A DNA stretch of 64,000 nt from Roseithermus sacchariphilus (GTDB lineage Bacteria > Bacteroidota > Rhodothermia > Rhodothermales > MEBIC09517): the NCBI GenBank assembly GCA_003285105.1, contig CP030158.1, positions 4,078,449 to 4,142,448 of the forward strand. The letters run 5' to 3'. The notes below the pieces were generated by a model. That model was not told where the DNA came from. It was given only the letters and a program-made list of their open reading frames with translations, and made no database searches. Shown in pieces: positions 36,195 through 48,090 of the stretch (the first letter of the stretch is position 1; each line of letters begins with the position of its first letter). The position numbers and the translations under genes are program-made.

Positions 36195-37478
36195 TCACTC
36201 CGCTACCATCGGGCTGCTGAGGTACTGCCGCTCGGCGGCCAGCGCCTGCCGCGTCACCGACAGAAAGGCGCGCTCCTCGGCCTCGGTCATCACCTTCTTA
36301 CGCCGCGCCATCACCTTCCGCGCGATGGCCAGCCCCCGCTGCTCGTCGTACCGCTCCACGGTCTTGTTCGTGATCCAGGTGAAGCTGGGGACGAACTTGG
36401 GGCTCTGCGGGGCGAAGATGCTGCTGCAGAAGCCGATGACGGCCCCGGTCGGGAAACTCACGTTGATGCCGGCCTTGCTGTGGTCGCCCATCAGCATCCC
36501 GACGAACATCTCGCCGGTGTCCACCTCGTAGCCGTTGAGCGGCACGCGGATCGTCCCGTAGGTGTTCTTCAGGTCGCTGTTGATGCAATCGGCCGCGATG
36601 TTGACCCACGAGCCGATGTAGCTGTGCCCCAGGAAGCCGTCGTGCTGTTTGTTGGAGTAGCCCTGGATGATGCTGGCTTCGATCTCCCCGCCCACCTTGC
36701 AGACAGGGCCGAGGTACGTACCCTCCTTCACCGCCGCACCGGCCTGCACGACGCAGCCGTCGCCGATGTAGGCCGGGCCCTGGATGTAGACGTGGGGGTA
36801 GATGGTGACGTTCTCGCCGATCCAGACCGGGCCGTCCTCGGCGTCGATGACCACGCACGGCTTGACGCGCGTACCGGCGCCGATGTGGATGGCGTCTTCG
36901 GAGAGGAGGTAGCTGCCGGCATCGACCCGTCCGAGGCGAACGGGTGCCGTGACCGTCTCGGCCCAGTCTTCCACGAAGGCGTGCTCGTGCGCGTGGATGA
37001 GTTCCCAGGGGTAGGCCAGCAGCCGCACGGCCGCGCCGACGTCGCGGCGAGGCACCCCGGCCAGCACGGCGCGCAGGCGGGCCTCGTCCAGCAGCGTCTC
37101 GGGCGTCAGGCGCGCGGCCAGCCCGGCATCGGCCGCGATGCAGGCGATCTCCCCGTGGGCACCGGCCACCCCCACCCAGGCGCCGTCCCCCGGCGCGACC
37201 TCCGGCAGGGCCGACCACAGGCCGCGGCCGTTGAGCAGCAGGGCCGGCTCCTGCACGAGCCGGTTGGCCGGCGCCCCCGTCTGCTCCGCCACGATGTCGG
37301 CAATGCCGGAGCGGCACCACACGTCGAGCGGCGTTCCGGCGGGCCGTCGCCGCCGGATGCGCCCGAGCAGGTCCCCCATGCCGCAGATGAGCTGGTAGAC
37401 GGCCCGCATGTAGACGAGCGGCAGGAGCCGCTGCCAGCCGCTATCCTCGAAGACGATGATGCGTGGGATGGAAGCCAT
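36195..37478 (-). CDS. GlmU-like sugar nucleotidyltransferase with left-handed beta-helix
   Basis: The 427-residue protein has a divergent nucleotidyltransferase-like N-terminal part (about 1-200: IIVFEDSGWQRLLPLVYMR, LLNGRGLW) that lacks the usual GxGTRM loop. A hexapeptide-repeat beta-helix follows (about 210-380: VWIGENVTIYPHVYIQGPAYIGDGCVVQAGAAVK in hexads, HSYIGSWVNIAADCINSDLKN). This is the family annotated as putative sugar nucleotidyltransferases in Bacteroidota and suspected to replace GlmU. It lies 73 bp after glmS, which supports a role in UDP-GlcNAc synthesis. Confidence 0.88.
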   Translation of the reverse strand: MASIPRIIVFEDSGWQRLLPLVYMRAVYQLICGMGDLLGRIRRRRPAGTPLDVWCRSGIADIVAEQTGAPANRLVQEPALLLNGRGLWSALPEVAPGDGAWVGVAGAHGEIACIAADAGLAARLTPETLLDEARLRAVLAGVPRRDVGAAVRLLAYPWELIHAHEHAFVEDWAETVTAPVRLGRVDAGSYLLSEDAIHIGAGTRVKPCVVIDAEDGPVWIGENVTIYPHVYIQGPAYIGDGCVVQAGAAVKEGTYLGPVCKVGGEIEASIIQGYSNKQHDGFLGHSYIGSWVNIAADCINSDLKNTYGTIRVPLNGYEVDTGEMFVGMLMGDHSKAGINVSFPTGAVIGFCSSIFAPQSPKFVPSFTWITNKTVERYDEQRGLAIARKVMARRKKVMTEAEERAFLSVTRQALAAERQYLSSPMVAE

Positions 37479-37551
37479 GGGTCCGGGTACCGGGTGTCGC
37501 GGCCACCGGGGCGGTGGCCGTCGTCAGGGCACGGTGGTCAGGGCACGAAGC

Positions 37552-39387
<1,836 letters not shown>

Positions 39388-39589
39388 GGTGGTTCTCTCT
39401 TGCTTGCTGATCCGATGGACGAGCCCCCGGCGGAAGCCGGACGCGACCTTTGCAAATAAGATACCGTTTGCCGACGTACGCCCCGGCAACCAATGGATCC
39501 CCGGCCGTGCGACGGATGGCGCACTTCACCTGATCTTCTTTCCGCTTCACCCACGGCCCATGACGACCGATTCGGGCAGCCCGCACCGC

Positions 39590-40357
39590 TCAGCGCGGGC
39601 CCATCCGCAGGGCCCCGTCGAGCCGGATGACCTCCCCGTTGAGCATCGGGTTTTCGATGATGTGAGCCACCAGCATGGCAAATTCCTCCGGCCGCCCGAG
39701 GCGCGGGGGAAAGGGAACCTGCTCGCCGAGCGAGGCCCGCGCCGCCTCGGGCAGCCCGGCCATCATCGGGGTATCGAACAGACCCGGCGCGATGGTCATT
39801 ACGCGGATGGCATCGCGGGCCAGATCCCGCGCAACCGGCAGCGTCAGGCCGGCCACGCCGGCCTTCGAAGCCGCATAGGCCGCCTGCCCGATCTGTCCGT
39901 CGAACGCAGCGATCGAGGCGGTGTTGACGATCACCCCCCGCTCCCCCGTTTCGGCCGGTGCGTTCCCGGCCATGATGGCAGCCGCCAGCCGGATCACGTT
40001 GAACGTCCCGACGAGGTTGACCTGCACGACGCGCGCGAAGGTCTCCAGATCATGCGGGCCCTGCTTGCCCAGCGTGCGCCGGGCCACCACGATGCCGGCA
40101 CAGTTCACCACCCCGTGTAGCCCCCCGAACCGCTCCACCGCGGCGCGGAGGGCCTGGGCCACGCCCTCCGCATCCGTCACGTCCGTCGCCCGAAAGTCGG
40201 CGGCCGAGCCGAGCCGGGCCGCGGTCGCCGTGCCCGCCTCCGCGTCGACGTCGGCCAGGAGCACCCGCCCGCCCCCGGCCACGAGCCGGGCGGCGGTGGC
40301 CGCTCCGAGCCCGGAGCCGCCGCCGGTGATGAGAAACACACGATCCCGAATATCCAT
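39590..40357 (-). CDS. SDR-family 3-hydroxyacyl-CoA dehydrogenase (type II-like)
   Basis: The 255-residue short-chain dehydrogenase has the NAD motif [12 protein letters not shown] (10-21), NCAG, the catalytic Ser in [15 protein letters not shown], and YAASK. The C-terminal segment [19 protein letters not shown] with [15 protein letters not shown] is characteristic of the HSD17B10 group, which oxidises 3-hydroxyacyl-CoA in fatty acid or isoleucine breakdown. No other beta-oxidation gene is adjacent. Confidence 0.92.
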   Translation of the reverse strand: MDIRDRVFLITGGGSGLGAATAARLVAGGGRVLLADVDAEAGTATAARLGSAADFRATDVTDAEGVAQALRAAVERFGGLHGVVNCAGIVVARRTLGKQGPHDLETFARVVQVNLVGTFNVIRLAAAIMAGNAPAETGERGVIVNTASIAAFDGQIGQAAYAASKAGVAGLTLPVARDLARDAIRVMTIAPGLFDTPMMAGLPEAARASLGEQVPFPPRLGRPEEFAMLVAHIIENPMLNGEVIRLDGALRMGPR

Positions 40358-40545
40358 GCACGCCGTGACGATGGGTGATGACCGGAGCCGACGCGTATGC
40401 GTCAGAAGAGGTCGTTAATCTGAGCATCCCCCGTTTCGTTTGCAACCCACCCGGCCACGCCCTTCCTACCATGCGCTTTAACTCCCCGGTTTACGGGCCG
40501 ATATCACCGGTCGAGACGTCCCGTTCCACCTCCCAGGGATCCGGC

Positions 40546-40734
40546 ATGAGAACCCGCTACCCGCTTCGCTTCACCCTTCCGGACGAGGACATGCCACCGG
40601 CGCTGCGGCGGTATCTGGAGAAGTTATATCTCGATGCGTGGAGTGCCTATGCCGATGCCGGCTGCCCCTTCGGTCTGGAAGACGAGGCCATGCTGATCTG
40701 GTTCGAGTTCAACCAGCAGACGCAGCCCAACTGA
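40546..40734 (+). CDS. Small hypothetical protein (62 aa)
   Basis: From ATG 40546, with AGGGA upstream, the frame encodes MRTRYPLRFTLPDEDMPPAL followed by a helix (RRYLEKLYLDAWSAYADAG) and an acidic aromatic end (EDEAMLIWFEFNQQT). The composition is that of a folded acidic protein, not of random sequence. ATG 40471 is a longer alternative. Family unknown. Confidence 0.55.
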   Translation: MRTRYPLRFTLPDEDMPPALRRYLEKLYLDAWSAYADAGCPFGLEDEAMLIWFEFNQQTQPN

Positions 40735-40962
40735 ACGCCGGGACGCCCTTTTTCGCATCGGAGATTATATTCGGGGTGGATGCCGCCCCCCCCGTCCGGG
40801 CGGCTCGTCCACACGATGCGTCAGCCGCGTCCCGATGCCGGGCCCCGCTTCCGCCCGGTGCCGGGACCGCCTCACCGACCCGATCCCACCCGCCCTACGA
40901 CCGGGTTCTTCGACTGCCCATTCCACCCCGTCACGCACGCCGCGTACGAAGCGTCCGTATCC

Positions 40963-43284
40963 ATGCCGCAGGATCTGCCTCTGCCCCCCCCGCTGCTCGG
41001 TGCCGTCGAGCCGCTGCGCGATGCCGTTCTGATCGCGGATCCGGACGGTACGGTCGTCTATCACAACCCGGCCTTCGTGGATCGCTACGGGTATGACCTC
41101 GCCACGCTGAATGCCGCCGGGGGGCTGCTGGCGCTCTTCCCCGAACCGGATGTCTCTGCCCGCATCCGGAGCGCCCTGCGCCACGACGCCACCTTCACGC
41201 AGGAAACCAACCTCTGCACGCACGACGGCCAGATCCTGCCGACGCGCGTCTCGACGCGGTTCCTGCCCGAGGACGATGCCCTCCCGCGGGGCGGCATCGT
41301 CTGCACCCTCGTCGACCTGTCCGACCAGCATCGCACGCGCGAGCAATTGCGCCTGCAGGCCCAGATCATCGCGCAGATCGAAGAAGCCGTTCTGGCCGTG
41401 GATACGCAGGGCCTCATCACCTTCTTCAACCGGGGCGCCGAAGCGCTCTACCAGGCCCACGCCGCCGAGATGCTGGGCCAGCCCGTCGACGTGCTGCTGG
41501 CGCAACGGCACGTGCACGACGGACCCCCTTCTTTCCTGGCGCAGGCGCTGGAGGCCGGGATCGCCGCCGAAGGGGAGGACCTCATCGTTCTCGACGACGG
41601 CCGGCGCTGCGAAGTGTCCATCAAGGTGAAACCGCTGCGCGAAAAGGGCATCCCCATCGGGACGCTGGCCATCCTGCGTGAGATCACCGAGAAGAAGCGC
41701 CAGGAAGCCCGCATCCGCCATCGCATCCAGGTGGAGACGGCCCTCGCCGAAGCGTCGCGGCTGCTCGTCTCCTCCGGCGAGGTCGACTTCGACCGCGTCC
41801 TCGGCGTGGTCGGGCACGCCGTGGGCGCCGAGAGTGTCTACCTCGTCACCATCCCGCCGGACCACCAGCCGCTCCTGGAGTCCAGCGCCACCGATCAGGG
41901 CATGAGCCTGACCGTCTGGCACCGGGACGGCCACACGACGGACGACTGGTGGCCGATCAGCCTGGACACGCGCGACCCGGAGGAATGGCTCCGCGAGCAC
42001 GCCCGCCTCCGGGGACACCGGCTCGACAGCCCCGAGCCCTCTGCCCTCGCCGTTCCGGTACTCTCGCACGAGGACATGCTCTACGGCTACCTCGGCTTCG
42101 AGTACGGAGACCGCCCCCGGGAAGAGTTGGACGAGGACATCCGGGTCCTGAACCTGCTCGGGGACCTGCTGGCCACCTATTTCGAGCGCAACTTCGCCGA
42201 GCAGGCCCTGCGGGAGAGCGAGGAACGCTATCGCACCTTCATCAGCACCACCACGGAAGCCGTCTGGCGCCTCGAACTGACTCGCCCTCTGGTTACGGAC
42301 CAGCCCCCGGAGCAACAGGCGGCGCATCTGTACGAGTACAGCATCTTCGGGGAATGCAACCAGGTCATGGCCCGGCTGCTCCAGGCCGATGATCCCGCCG
42401 ACGTGGTTCACCGGCCCCTGGCGCAGTTGCTACCCCGCCTGGACAGGGGTCTGATCGATGCCTTCATTCGGGAAGGCTACACCCTGCACAATCACGATTA
42501 CACGGCCGTCCACCCCGAGAGCTCGCCGAAGCATTACGTGATCAACGCCGTCGGCACGGTCCATCAGGGCCGGCTCATCCGCATCTGGGGCAGTTGTATC
42601 GAGGTCACGGAGCGCGTCGAACTGGAGCGGCGCATGGTGGCCGCGCTGGAAGACCAGCAGCAACGCATCGGCCGCGACCTGCACGATGGCGTCGGGCAGT
42701 TGCTGACCGGCATCCGGATGCTGAGCGCCAACCTGGCCGAGCGGCATTTCCGAGAGGGCGACGACGGCTACGAGCAGGCCCACAAGGTGTCCCGGTTCGC
42801 CAACGAGGCCTCACAGCGTGTACGTGAGATCTATCGCGGGCTGACGCCGGCCCAGCTCTACTACGAAGGGCTCTCGGCGGCTCTCGAAGAAATCGCCTAT
42901 AACACCAATGCGCTGCCCAACCTGTCGTGTGCGTTCGTGCACGACGGGAACACCGACGTGTGGGAACGAGAGGCCAAACTGCACCTGTACCGCATCGCCC
43001 AGGAAGCCGTCAACAACGCCCTCAAACATGCCAGAGCACAGTCCGTCGTCATCACCCTGCGCACCCAGAACGACCACGTCCTGCTCCAGATCGAAGACGA
43101 CGGCAGGGGCTTCGAGCAACAGGAACGCCGGGGCAAATCCCTCGGCCTGGACAGCATGCAGTACCGGGCCCGCGCCATTGGCGCCAACCTGACGATCCAC
43201 TCCAGCCCCGGAGAGGGCACCGTCATCCGCTGCCTCGTCCCGATCACCCCGGCCCTGACGACCCCCGATCAGCCCGGCCCCTGA
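40963..43284 (+). CDS. PAS/GAF multi-sensor histidine kinase (HisKA_3 type)
   Basis: The 773-residue soluble kinase has two N-terminal PAS domains (about 10-130 with VLIADPDGTVVYHNPAFVDRYGY in parts, and about 135-255 with AVDTQGLITFFNRGAEALY). A GAF-like domain follows (about 270-430), then a divergent third PAS (about 440-560). The HisKA_3 dimerisation domain has phospho-acceptor H574 in GRDLHDGVGQLLTGI. The ATPase domain shows QEAVNNALKHA, IEDDGRGF and SLGLDSMQYRA. This class pairs with NarL-type response regulators, and two lie directly downstream. Start at 40963 was chosen because the first PAS begins about ten residues later; an in-frame ATG at 40780 would add a Pro/Arg-rich stretch. 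Confidence 0.9.
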   Translation: MPQDLPLPPPLLGAVEPLRDAVLIADPDGTVVYHNPAFVDRYGYDLATLNAAGGLLALFPEPDVSARIRSALRHDATFTQETNLCTHDGQILPTRVSTRFLPEDDALPRGGIVCTLVDLSDQHRTREQLRLQAQIIAQIEEAVLAVDTQGLITFFNRGAEALYQAHAAEMLGQPVDVLLAQRHVHDGPPSFLAQALEAGIAAEGEDLIVLDDGRRCEVSIKVKPLREKGIPIGTLAILREITEKKRQEARIRHRIQVETALAEASRLLVSSGEVDFDRVLGVVGHAVGAESVYLVTIPPDHQPLLESSATDQGMSLTVWHRDGHTTDDWWPISLDTRDPEEWLREHARLRGHRLDSPEPSALAVPVLSHEDMLYGYLGFEYGDRPREELDEDIRVLNLLGDLLATYFERNFAEQALRESEERYRTFISTTTEAVWRLELTRPLVTDQPPEQQAAHLYEYSIFGECNQVMARLLQADDPADVVHRPLAQLLPRLDRGLIDAFIREGYTLHNHDYTAVHPESSPKHYVINAVGTVHQGRLIRIWGSCIEVTERVELERRMVAALEDQQQRIGRDLHDGVGQLLTGIRMLSANLAERHFREGDDGYEQAHKVSRFANEASQRVREIYRGLTPAQLYYEGLSAALEEIAYNTNALPNLSCAFVHDGNTDVWEREAKLHLYRIAQEAVNNALKHARAQSVVITLRTQNDHVLLQIEDDGRGFEQQERRGKSLGLDSMQYRARAIGANLTIHSSPGEGTVIRCLVPITPALTTPDQPGP

Positions 43285-43337
43285 CCACCTCTCCTTCCTC
43301 TACCTGGTTGCGTTTTTGCATCCCGAGGAGTACTATC

Positions 43338-43427
43338 GTGCGCCAGTGGATCATCCGGTTTTTCAACAGGATTCGGGCTGTTTGGGTATCGCAGACGAAG
43401 GATGTGTATCCTGCAGGAGCACCCTGA
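43338..43427 (+). CDS. Possible small peptide (29 aa) between kinase and regulator
   Basis: GTG 43338 is preceded by GAGGAG at a seven-base distance, one of the better ribosome sites in the window. It opens a 29-codon frame whose product starts MRQWIIRFFNRIRAVWV and is basic and amphipathic. It could be a leader peptide or small membrane-active protein. No homology is recognised, so it remains a candidate only. Confidence 0.35.
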   Translation: MRQWIIRFFNRIRAVWVSQTKDVYPAGAP

Positions 43428-43502
43428 CTCATCCTTTTGTAACACACCTTTTCGGTGTCCTTTCGGTGCCTCCCTACGCGACCATTTAAGCCGCGCCGGC
43501 AG

Positions 43503-44267
43503 ATGCCGATGCAGTCAGTGTCGCTACCGTCACCCAGCCCTACCGGTACCGTCATGCCCCTGACCGATCACCATCGCAACAACGCCGTGACCAAGTCCAC
43601 ACCCGCCCCCGGCGACCGCATCCGTGTCCTCGTCGTCGACGACCATCCGGCCATCCGGGACGCCCTGGCCGACACGATCAACAACAAGATGGACCTCCAA
43701 CTCGTCGGGCAGGCCAGTTCGGCCGACGAGGCGTTCCGACTGGTGGAAACCCTGAAGCCCAACGTGGTGACGGTGGACATCTCGCTCGAAGATGCCCACG
43801 GGCTGGATCTGGTCCAGAACATCCGGGCACAGTTCCCCGACGTGCACCTCGTCGTCTTCTCGATGTACGACGAAAACGTCTACGCCGAACGGGCCATCCG
43901 GGCCGGGGCCTCCGGTTATCTCATGAAGAGCGAGTCGACCCAGAGCGTCGTGGAAGCTATTCGCTGCGTCGTGCGTGGGGAAGTCTACCTGAGCCGCAAG
44001 ATGGCCTCCCGCATCCTCAGCAAAGTGGCCATGGGACGCTCCTCCAGCCCCAACTTCGCCATCGACGAACTGACCGACCGCGAAATGGCCGTCTTCCAGA
44101 TGCTCGGCCAGGGCTACAGCGTCCCGGAGATCACTGAACGGCTCAACCTGAGCCGCAAGACGGTGGAAACCTACCGCCGACGCGCCAAGGAAAAGCTGGG
44201 CTTCGACACCGTCGCCGAGTTGCTCCAGTACGCCGTGCAATGGACCTACGGCCAGGGTAGCGCCTGA
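43503..44267 (+). CDS. NarL/LuxR-family response regulator (copy 1)
   Basis: The protein has about 254 residues. Its receiver domain contains VLVVDDHPAIRDAL, phospho-acceptor Asp in VVTVDISLEDAHG, the Ser in VFSMYDE and the Lys in YLMKSES. The C-terminal LuxR-type helix-turn-helix has ELTDREMAVFQMLGQG and RLNLSRKTVETY. It is the likely partner of the HisKA_3 kinase just upstream. The start is uncertain: ATGs at 43503, 43509 and 43554 are all possible, as the first 50 residues are a variable Ser/Pro-rich extension. A strong terminator follows. Confidence 0.93.
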   Translation: MPMQSVSLPSPSPTGTVMPLTDHHRNNAVTKSTPAPGDRIRVLVVDDHPAIRDALADTINNKMDLQLVGQASSADEAFRLVETLKPNVVTVDISLEDAHGLDLVQNIRAQFPDVHLVVFSMYDENVYAERAIRAGASGYLMKSESTQSVVEAIRCVVRGEVYLSRKMASRILSKVAMGRSSSPNFAIDELTDREMAVFQMLGQGYSVPEITERLNLSRKTVETYRRRAKEKLGFDTVAELLQYAVQWTYGQGSA

Positions 44268-44422
44268 CGCATTCGACGCAATCCTGAAGCGCAAGCAATG
44301 AGCACTTTGTTTTCCGAGGGAGCACACCTGCAATGCAGATAAGGCTAACCCGGATGCGCTATACGTACATGTAAGCCCTCGCTAAACCTTGCGCCAATCC
44401 CGCCTGTAAGGCGGATAGATTA

Positions 44423-44455
44423 GGGCACCGTGCCGTGCGGTGCCCTTTTCTTTTT
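44423..44455 (+). terminator. Intrinsic terminator after response regulator 1
   Basis: GGGCACCG (44423-44430) pairs with CGGTGCCC (44438-44445) and is followed by TTTTCTTTTT. It splits the two response regulators into separate transcripts. The remaining intergenic bases from 44268 to 44585 show no gene that I can support. Confidence 0.92.
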
Positions 44456-44585
44456 GCCCGATGCGCGTGCGCCGGGCGCAACCCGGCGGCCCGTACGCCA
44501 TCGGGATCGTGCCGTTCAGGCGTGCGCGTCCGGCACCGGCCACGGATCATCCCCCTATCGCCCATCGACGCATCCAGCGGTCGCA

Positions 44586-45314
44586 ATGCTCTCTGCCCGC
44601 ATGAATCCCTCGCGTACGTTTCCCAATGGCACCGGAGCCCGGCCTCGCCCTGACAGCCAGGCCGTGATCCGGGTCATGGTGGTGGACGACCACCCGGCCG
44701 TTTGCGAAGCCCTGGCCGACACCATCGGCAATAAAACCGACATGACCCTCGCCGGCGAAACGCAGTCTGCCAGCGAAGCCATGGACCTGGTGAGCAAACT
44801 CCACCCCGACGTCGCCATCGTCGACATCTCGCTCGAAGATGCGCACGGGCTGGACCTGGTCCAGAACATCCGCGATCAGTACCCGGACGTGCAGGTGGTC
44901 GTGTTTTCCATGTATGACGAGGCGGCGTACGCCGAGCGAGCCATCCGCGCCGGGGCCCTGGGCTACGTGATGAAGAGCGAGCCCACCTACAGCGTCATTG
45001 AAGCCATCCGCACGGTCATGCGTGGAGAGGTCTACCTGAGCCGCCGCATGGCCTCCCGTATCCTCAGCAAGGTGGTCAAGGGCCGGAGCCAGCATCTCGG
45101 CTTCGCCATCGACGAACTGACCGACCGGGAGATGGCCGTCTTCCAGATGCTCGGCCAGGGGCACAACGTCGAGGACATCGCCGACCGGCTCAACCTGAGC
45201 CGCAAGACGGTGGAAACCTACCGCCGGCGTGCCAAGGAAAAGCTGGGCTTCGACACCGTCGCCGAATTGCTCCAGTACGCCGTGCAATGGACCTACGGCC
45301 AGGCCCGCTCCTGA
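44586..45314 (+). CDS. NarL/LuxR-family response regulator (copy 2)
   Basis: The protein (242 residues from ATG 44586; ATG 44601 is also possible) is a paralog of the preceding regulator. It keeps VMVVDDHPAVCEAL, AIVDISLEDAHG, VFSMYDE and YVMKSEP in the receiver. Its LuxR helix-turn-helix has a 39-residue C-terminal run identical to copy 1. The receivers differ at many more positions, which suggests distinct inputs acting on similar DNA sites. It is transcribed after the terminator at 44423, so it probably has its own promoter. Confidence 0.93.
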   Translation: MLSARMNPSRTFPNGTGARPRPDSQAVIRVMVVDDHPAVCEALADTIGNKTDMTLAGETQSASEAMDLVSKLHPDVAIVDISLEDAHGLDLVQNIRDQYPDVQVVVFSMYDEAAYAERAIRAGALGYVMKSEPTYSVIEAIRTVMRGEVYLSRRMASRILSKVVKGRSQHLGFAIDELTDREMAVFQMLGQGHNVEDIADRLNLSRKTVETYRRRAKEKLGFDTVAELLQYAVQWTYGQARS

Positions 45315-45333
45315 TCCTGCGCCCCCGGCGGCC

Positions 45334-48090
45334 TTACAGGGTTTTGACGGCCTTCACCATGGTGTCGGCCGGATCGTCGCTGCGGATCAGCTCGAAGCCG
45401 TGCTTCTTGCAGATGTGCTGCATCGCCCGGTTCTGCCAGAGGATGTCCGCATAAATCCGCTCCAGCCCCTCCCGGCGACCGATCTCGATGATGCGGCGCA
45501 GCAGTTCGGTCCCGATCCCCTGCCCCTGAAACGCATCCTGGATGAGCAGCGCGAACTCGGCTTCGTTCGTGCTGTAGCTCTTGGTCAGCCGGGCCACGGC
45601 GACGATCCGCGTCTCCTTCGTGTCGGGGTCGGCATACTCGGCCACCAGCGCCATCTCGCGGTCGTAGTCGATGAAGCAGAGCCGTGAGAGCCGTTCGTGC
45701 GCCACGCGCTGGTCGTAGTGCAACTGCCCGGCGTAGCGCATGTACACGCTCTCTTCGGAGAGCGCCTGATGGAAGGCCACTAGCAACGGCTCGTCCTCCG
45801 GCCGGATCGGGCGAATCGTCAGCGGAATGCCGTTCCGGGTCGTCCAGGTACCCACGTATTGCCGGGGATAGGGCCGGATCGCCGGACGAGGCAACTGCGC
45901 CTCGTCGAGGTCCGGCGGGTGCAGCACCACGCGCGCATCCAGAGCGATCAGATGCTCCGGCGAGGCCAGCAGCGGGTTGATGTCGATCTCTTTGATGAAC
46001 GGCTGCTCCACGACGAGCTGACTGAAGCGCACCATCAGCTCCTCCAGCGCGGCCAGGTCCACCGGATCTCGACCCCGGACCCCCTTCAGCGCCTCGTAGA
46101 TCTTCGTCTGCTCCATCATGCGGCGGGCCAGCGTGGTGCTCAGCGGCGGCAGCCCCAGCGCCCGATCCCTGTAGACCTCGACGAGCGAGCCGCCGGACCC
46201 GAAGAGCAGCACCGGACCGAACTGGGGATCGAGGCTGCTGCCCAGGATGATTTCGTAGCCGTCCAGCCGGACCATCGGCTGCACCGTCACCCCGTTGAAG
46301 GCGTCAGCCTGCTGGCGCTCGGCCAGCCCGGCCTGCATCTCCTGGAAGCATTGACGGACCCCCTCGGCGTTGCGGATGTTCAGCCGCACACCGCCGACGT
46401 CGGTCTTGTGCGTGATGGTGTAGGAATGCAGCTTGAGTACGACCGGATACCCGATCGCTTCGGCCTGCTCGACGGCTTCGTCGGCGGTCGTGGCAATGCG
46501 CGTCTCGACGGTCGGGATGCCGTAGGCGGCCAGCAGGTGCTTGGATTCGGCCTCGGTGAGCAGGGTCCGGCCAGCGGACCGCGCCCGCTCCAGGACGGTC
46601 TGGACCGCCTGCCGATCCGGGGTGTTTTCGAGGTCTTCGGGCAGCGTCGGCGTTTCGTAGATGCCGCGCAGGTTGTAGCTGAACCGCCACATGTAGTTGA
46701 ACACCCGGGCCGCGGTGTCCGGATAGCCGAACGTGGGGATCCCCGCCCGGTTCAGAATCGCCTCGCCGGCGGTGACCGTCGAGCCGCCCATCCAGCTGGC
46801 CAGCACCGGTTTCTGGCCGCTGCGGGCATAGGGGGTGAGCTTCTCGGCGATCTGTGTGGGCTCCGTCATGTCCTGCGGCGTGAGGATGACCAGCAGCCCG
46901 TCGCTGTTCTCATCCGAAGCCGCGATCTCCAGTGCGCGGGCGTAGCGCTCAGGGTCGGCGTCGCCGAGGATGTCGACCGGGTTGCCGTGACTCCACTGAG
47001 GCGGCAGGAAGGCGTTGAATTCCTGCATAGCCTCCTCCGAGATCGGCGTGAGCTCGCCGCCGCCCTGGATGAGGGTGTCGGTAGCCAGTACCCCCGGGCC
47101 GCCGGCATTGGTCAGGATGGTCAGGCGTGGGCCGCGTGGCCGGGGCTGCTTGGCGAGCGCCTCGGCCATGTAGAACAGATCGGCGATGCTGTCGACCCGG
47201 AGGACCCCCGTGCGGCGGAAGGCGGCGGTGAGCACCTCGTCGCTGCCGGCCAGCGTGCCGGTGTGGGAGGCCGCCGCCTGAGCGGCCTGCTGCGTACGCC
47301 CGGCTTTGATCACGATGATCGGCTTGCGTAGAGCCACCTCGCGCGCTGCCGACAGGAACGCCCGGGCGTCGCCGATGGACTCCATATAGAGCAGGATGCT
47401 CTCGGTGCGCGGATCCTCACCGAGGTAGTGGATCAGATCGCCCCAGCCGATGTCGAGCATCGACCCGATGGAGACGAACGCGCTGAAGCCCACGTTCTCG
47501 CGGAAGCTCCAGTCGAGGATTGCCGTCAGCAAGGCGCCGCTCTGGCTGATGAAGGCGACGTTGCCGGGCCGGGCCATGCTGCCGGCAAACGTGGCGTTGA
47601 GCCCGGTCGTGGGGCGCATCACCCCCAGGCAGTTCGGACCGATGATGCGCATGCCGCCCGCCCGGGCGATCTGAAGGATCTCCTGCTCCAGGCGCACCCC
47701 CTCTTCCCCGATCTCTTTGAATCCGGCCGAGATGATGATGGCGCCCTTCACGCCGGCCTCGACGCAGTCGCGGATGACACCCGGCACCGTCGGCGCCGGA
47801 GTGACCACCACCGCCAGATCCACCACCTCCGGCACGTCCTTGATCGACGGGTACGCCTTGATGCCCAGCACGCTGGAGCGCCTGGGGTTGACCGGGAAAA
47901 CCGTCCCGCCAAAAGGGTTGCTGATGAGGTTCCACAGCACCGTCCGGCCCACGCTGCCGGCGCGGTCGCTCGCCCCGATCACGGCCACCCGCTTCGGCGA
48001 AAAGAGGGCATCGAGCGGAGATCGGCGGGACAGCCAGAGGTTGGAGGGGGTGTCTGACGAGGCGGTGCGAGACTGGACGCGAGATTCCAT
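45334..48090 (-). CDS. ADP-forming acyl-CoA synthetase / GNAT acetyltransferase fusion (Pat-like)
   Basis: The 918-residue protein has a CoA-binding domain (about 20-120: [19 protein letters not shown]), succinyl-CoA-ligase-like domains (about 150-460: [30 protein letters not shown]), an ATP-grasp domain (about 500-700: [20 protein letters not shown] in part) and a C-terminal GNAT domain (about 755-915: [20 protein letters not shown]). The order matches Pat/PatZ lysine acetyltransferases. H276 in the SHTG motif corresponds, as I recall, to the phosphorylated His of active ADP-forming acetyl-CoA synthetases, so ligase activity may persist. Start at 48090 was chosen over 48243, where the extra sequence is Arg/Gly-rich. 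Confidence 0.92.
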   Translation of the reverse strand: MESRVQSRTASSDTPSNLWLSRRSPLDALFSPKRVAVIGASDRAGSVGRTVLWNLISNPFGGTVFPVNPRRSSVLGIKAYPSIKDVPEVVDLAVVVTPAPTVPGVIRDCVEAGVKGAIIISAGFKEIGEEGVRLEQEILQIARAGGMRIIGPNCLGVMRPTTGLNATFAGSMARPGNVAFISQSGALLTAILDWSFRENVGFSAFVSIGSMLDIGWGDLIHYLGEDPRTESILLYMESIGDARAFLSAAREVALRKPIIVIKAGRTQQAAQAAASHTGTLAGSDEVLTAAFRRTGVLRVDSIADLFYMAEALAKQPRPRGPRLTILTNAGGPGVLATDTLIQGGGELTPISEEAMQEFNAFLPPQWSHGNPVDILGDADPERYARALEIAASDENSDGLLVILTPQDMTEPTQIAEKLTPYARSGQKPVLASWMGGSTVTAGEAILNRAGIPTFGYPDTAARVFNYMWRFSYNLRGIYETPTLPEDLENTPDRQAVQTVLERARSAGRTLLTEAESKHLLAAYGIPTVETRIATTADEAVEQAEAIGYPVVLKLHSYTITHKTDVGGVRLNIRNAEGVRQCFQEMQAGLAERQQADAFNGVTVQPMVRLDGYEIILGSSLDPQFGPVLLFGSGGSLVEVYRDRALGLPPLSTTLARRMMEQTKIYEALKGVRGRDPVDLAALEELMVRFSQLVVEQPFIKEIDINPLLASPEHLIALDARVVLHPPDLDEAQLPRPAIRPYPRQYVGTWTTRNGIPLTIRPIRPEDEPLLVAFHQALSEESVYMRYAGQLHYDQRVAHERLSRLCFIDYDREMALVAEYADPDTKETRIVAVARLTKSYSTNEAEFALLIQDAFQGQGIGTELLRRIIEIGRREGLERIYADILWQNRAMQHICKKHGFELIRSDDPADTMVKAVKTL

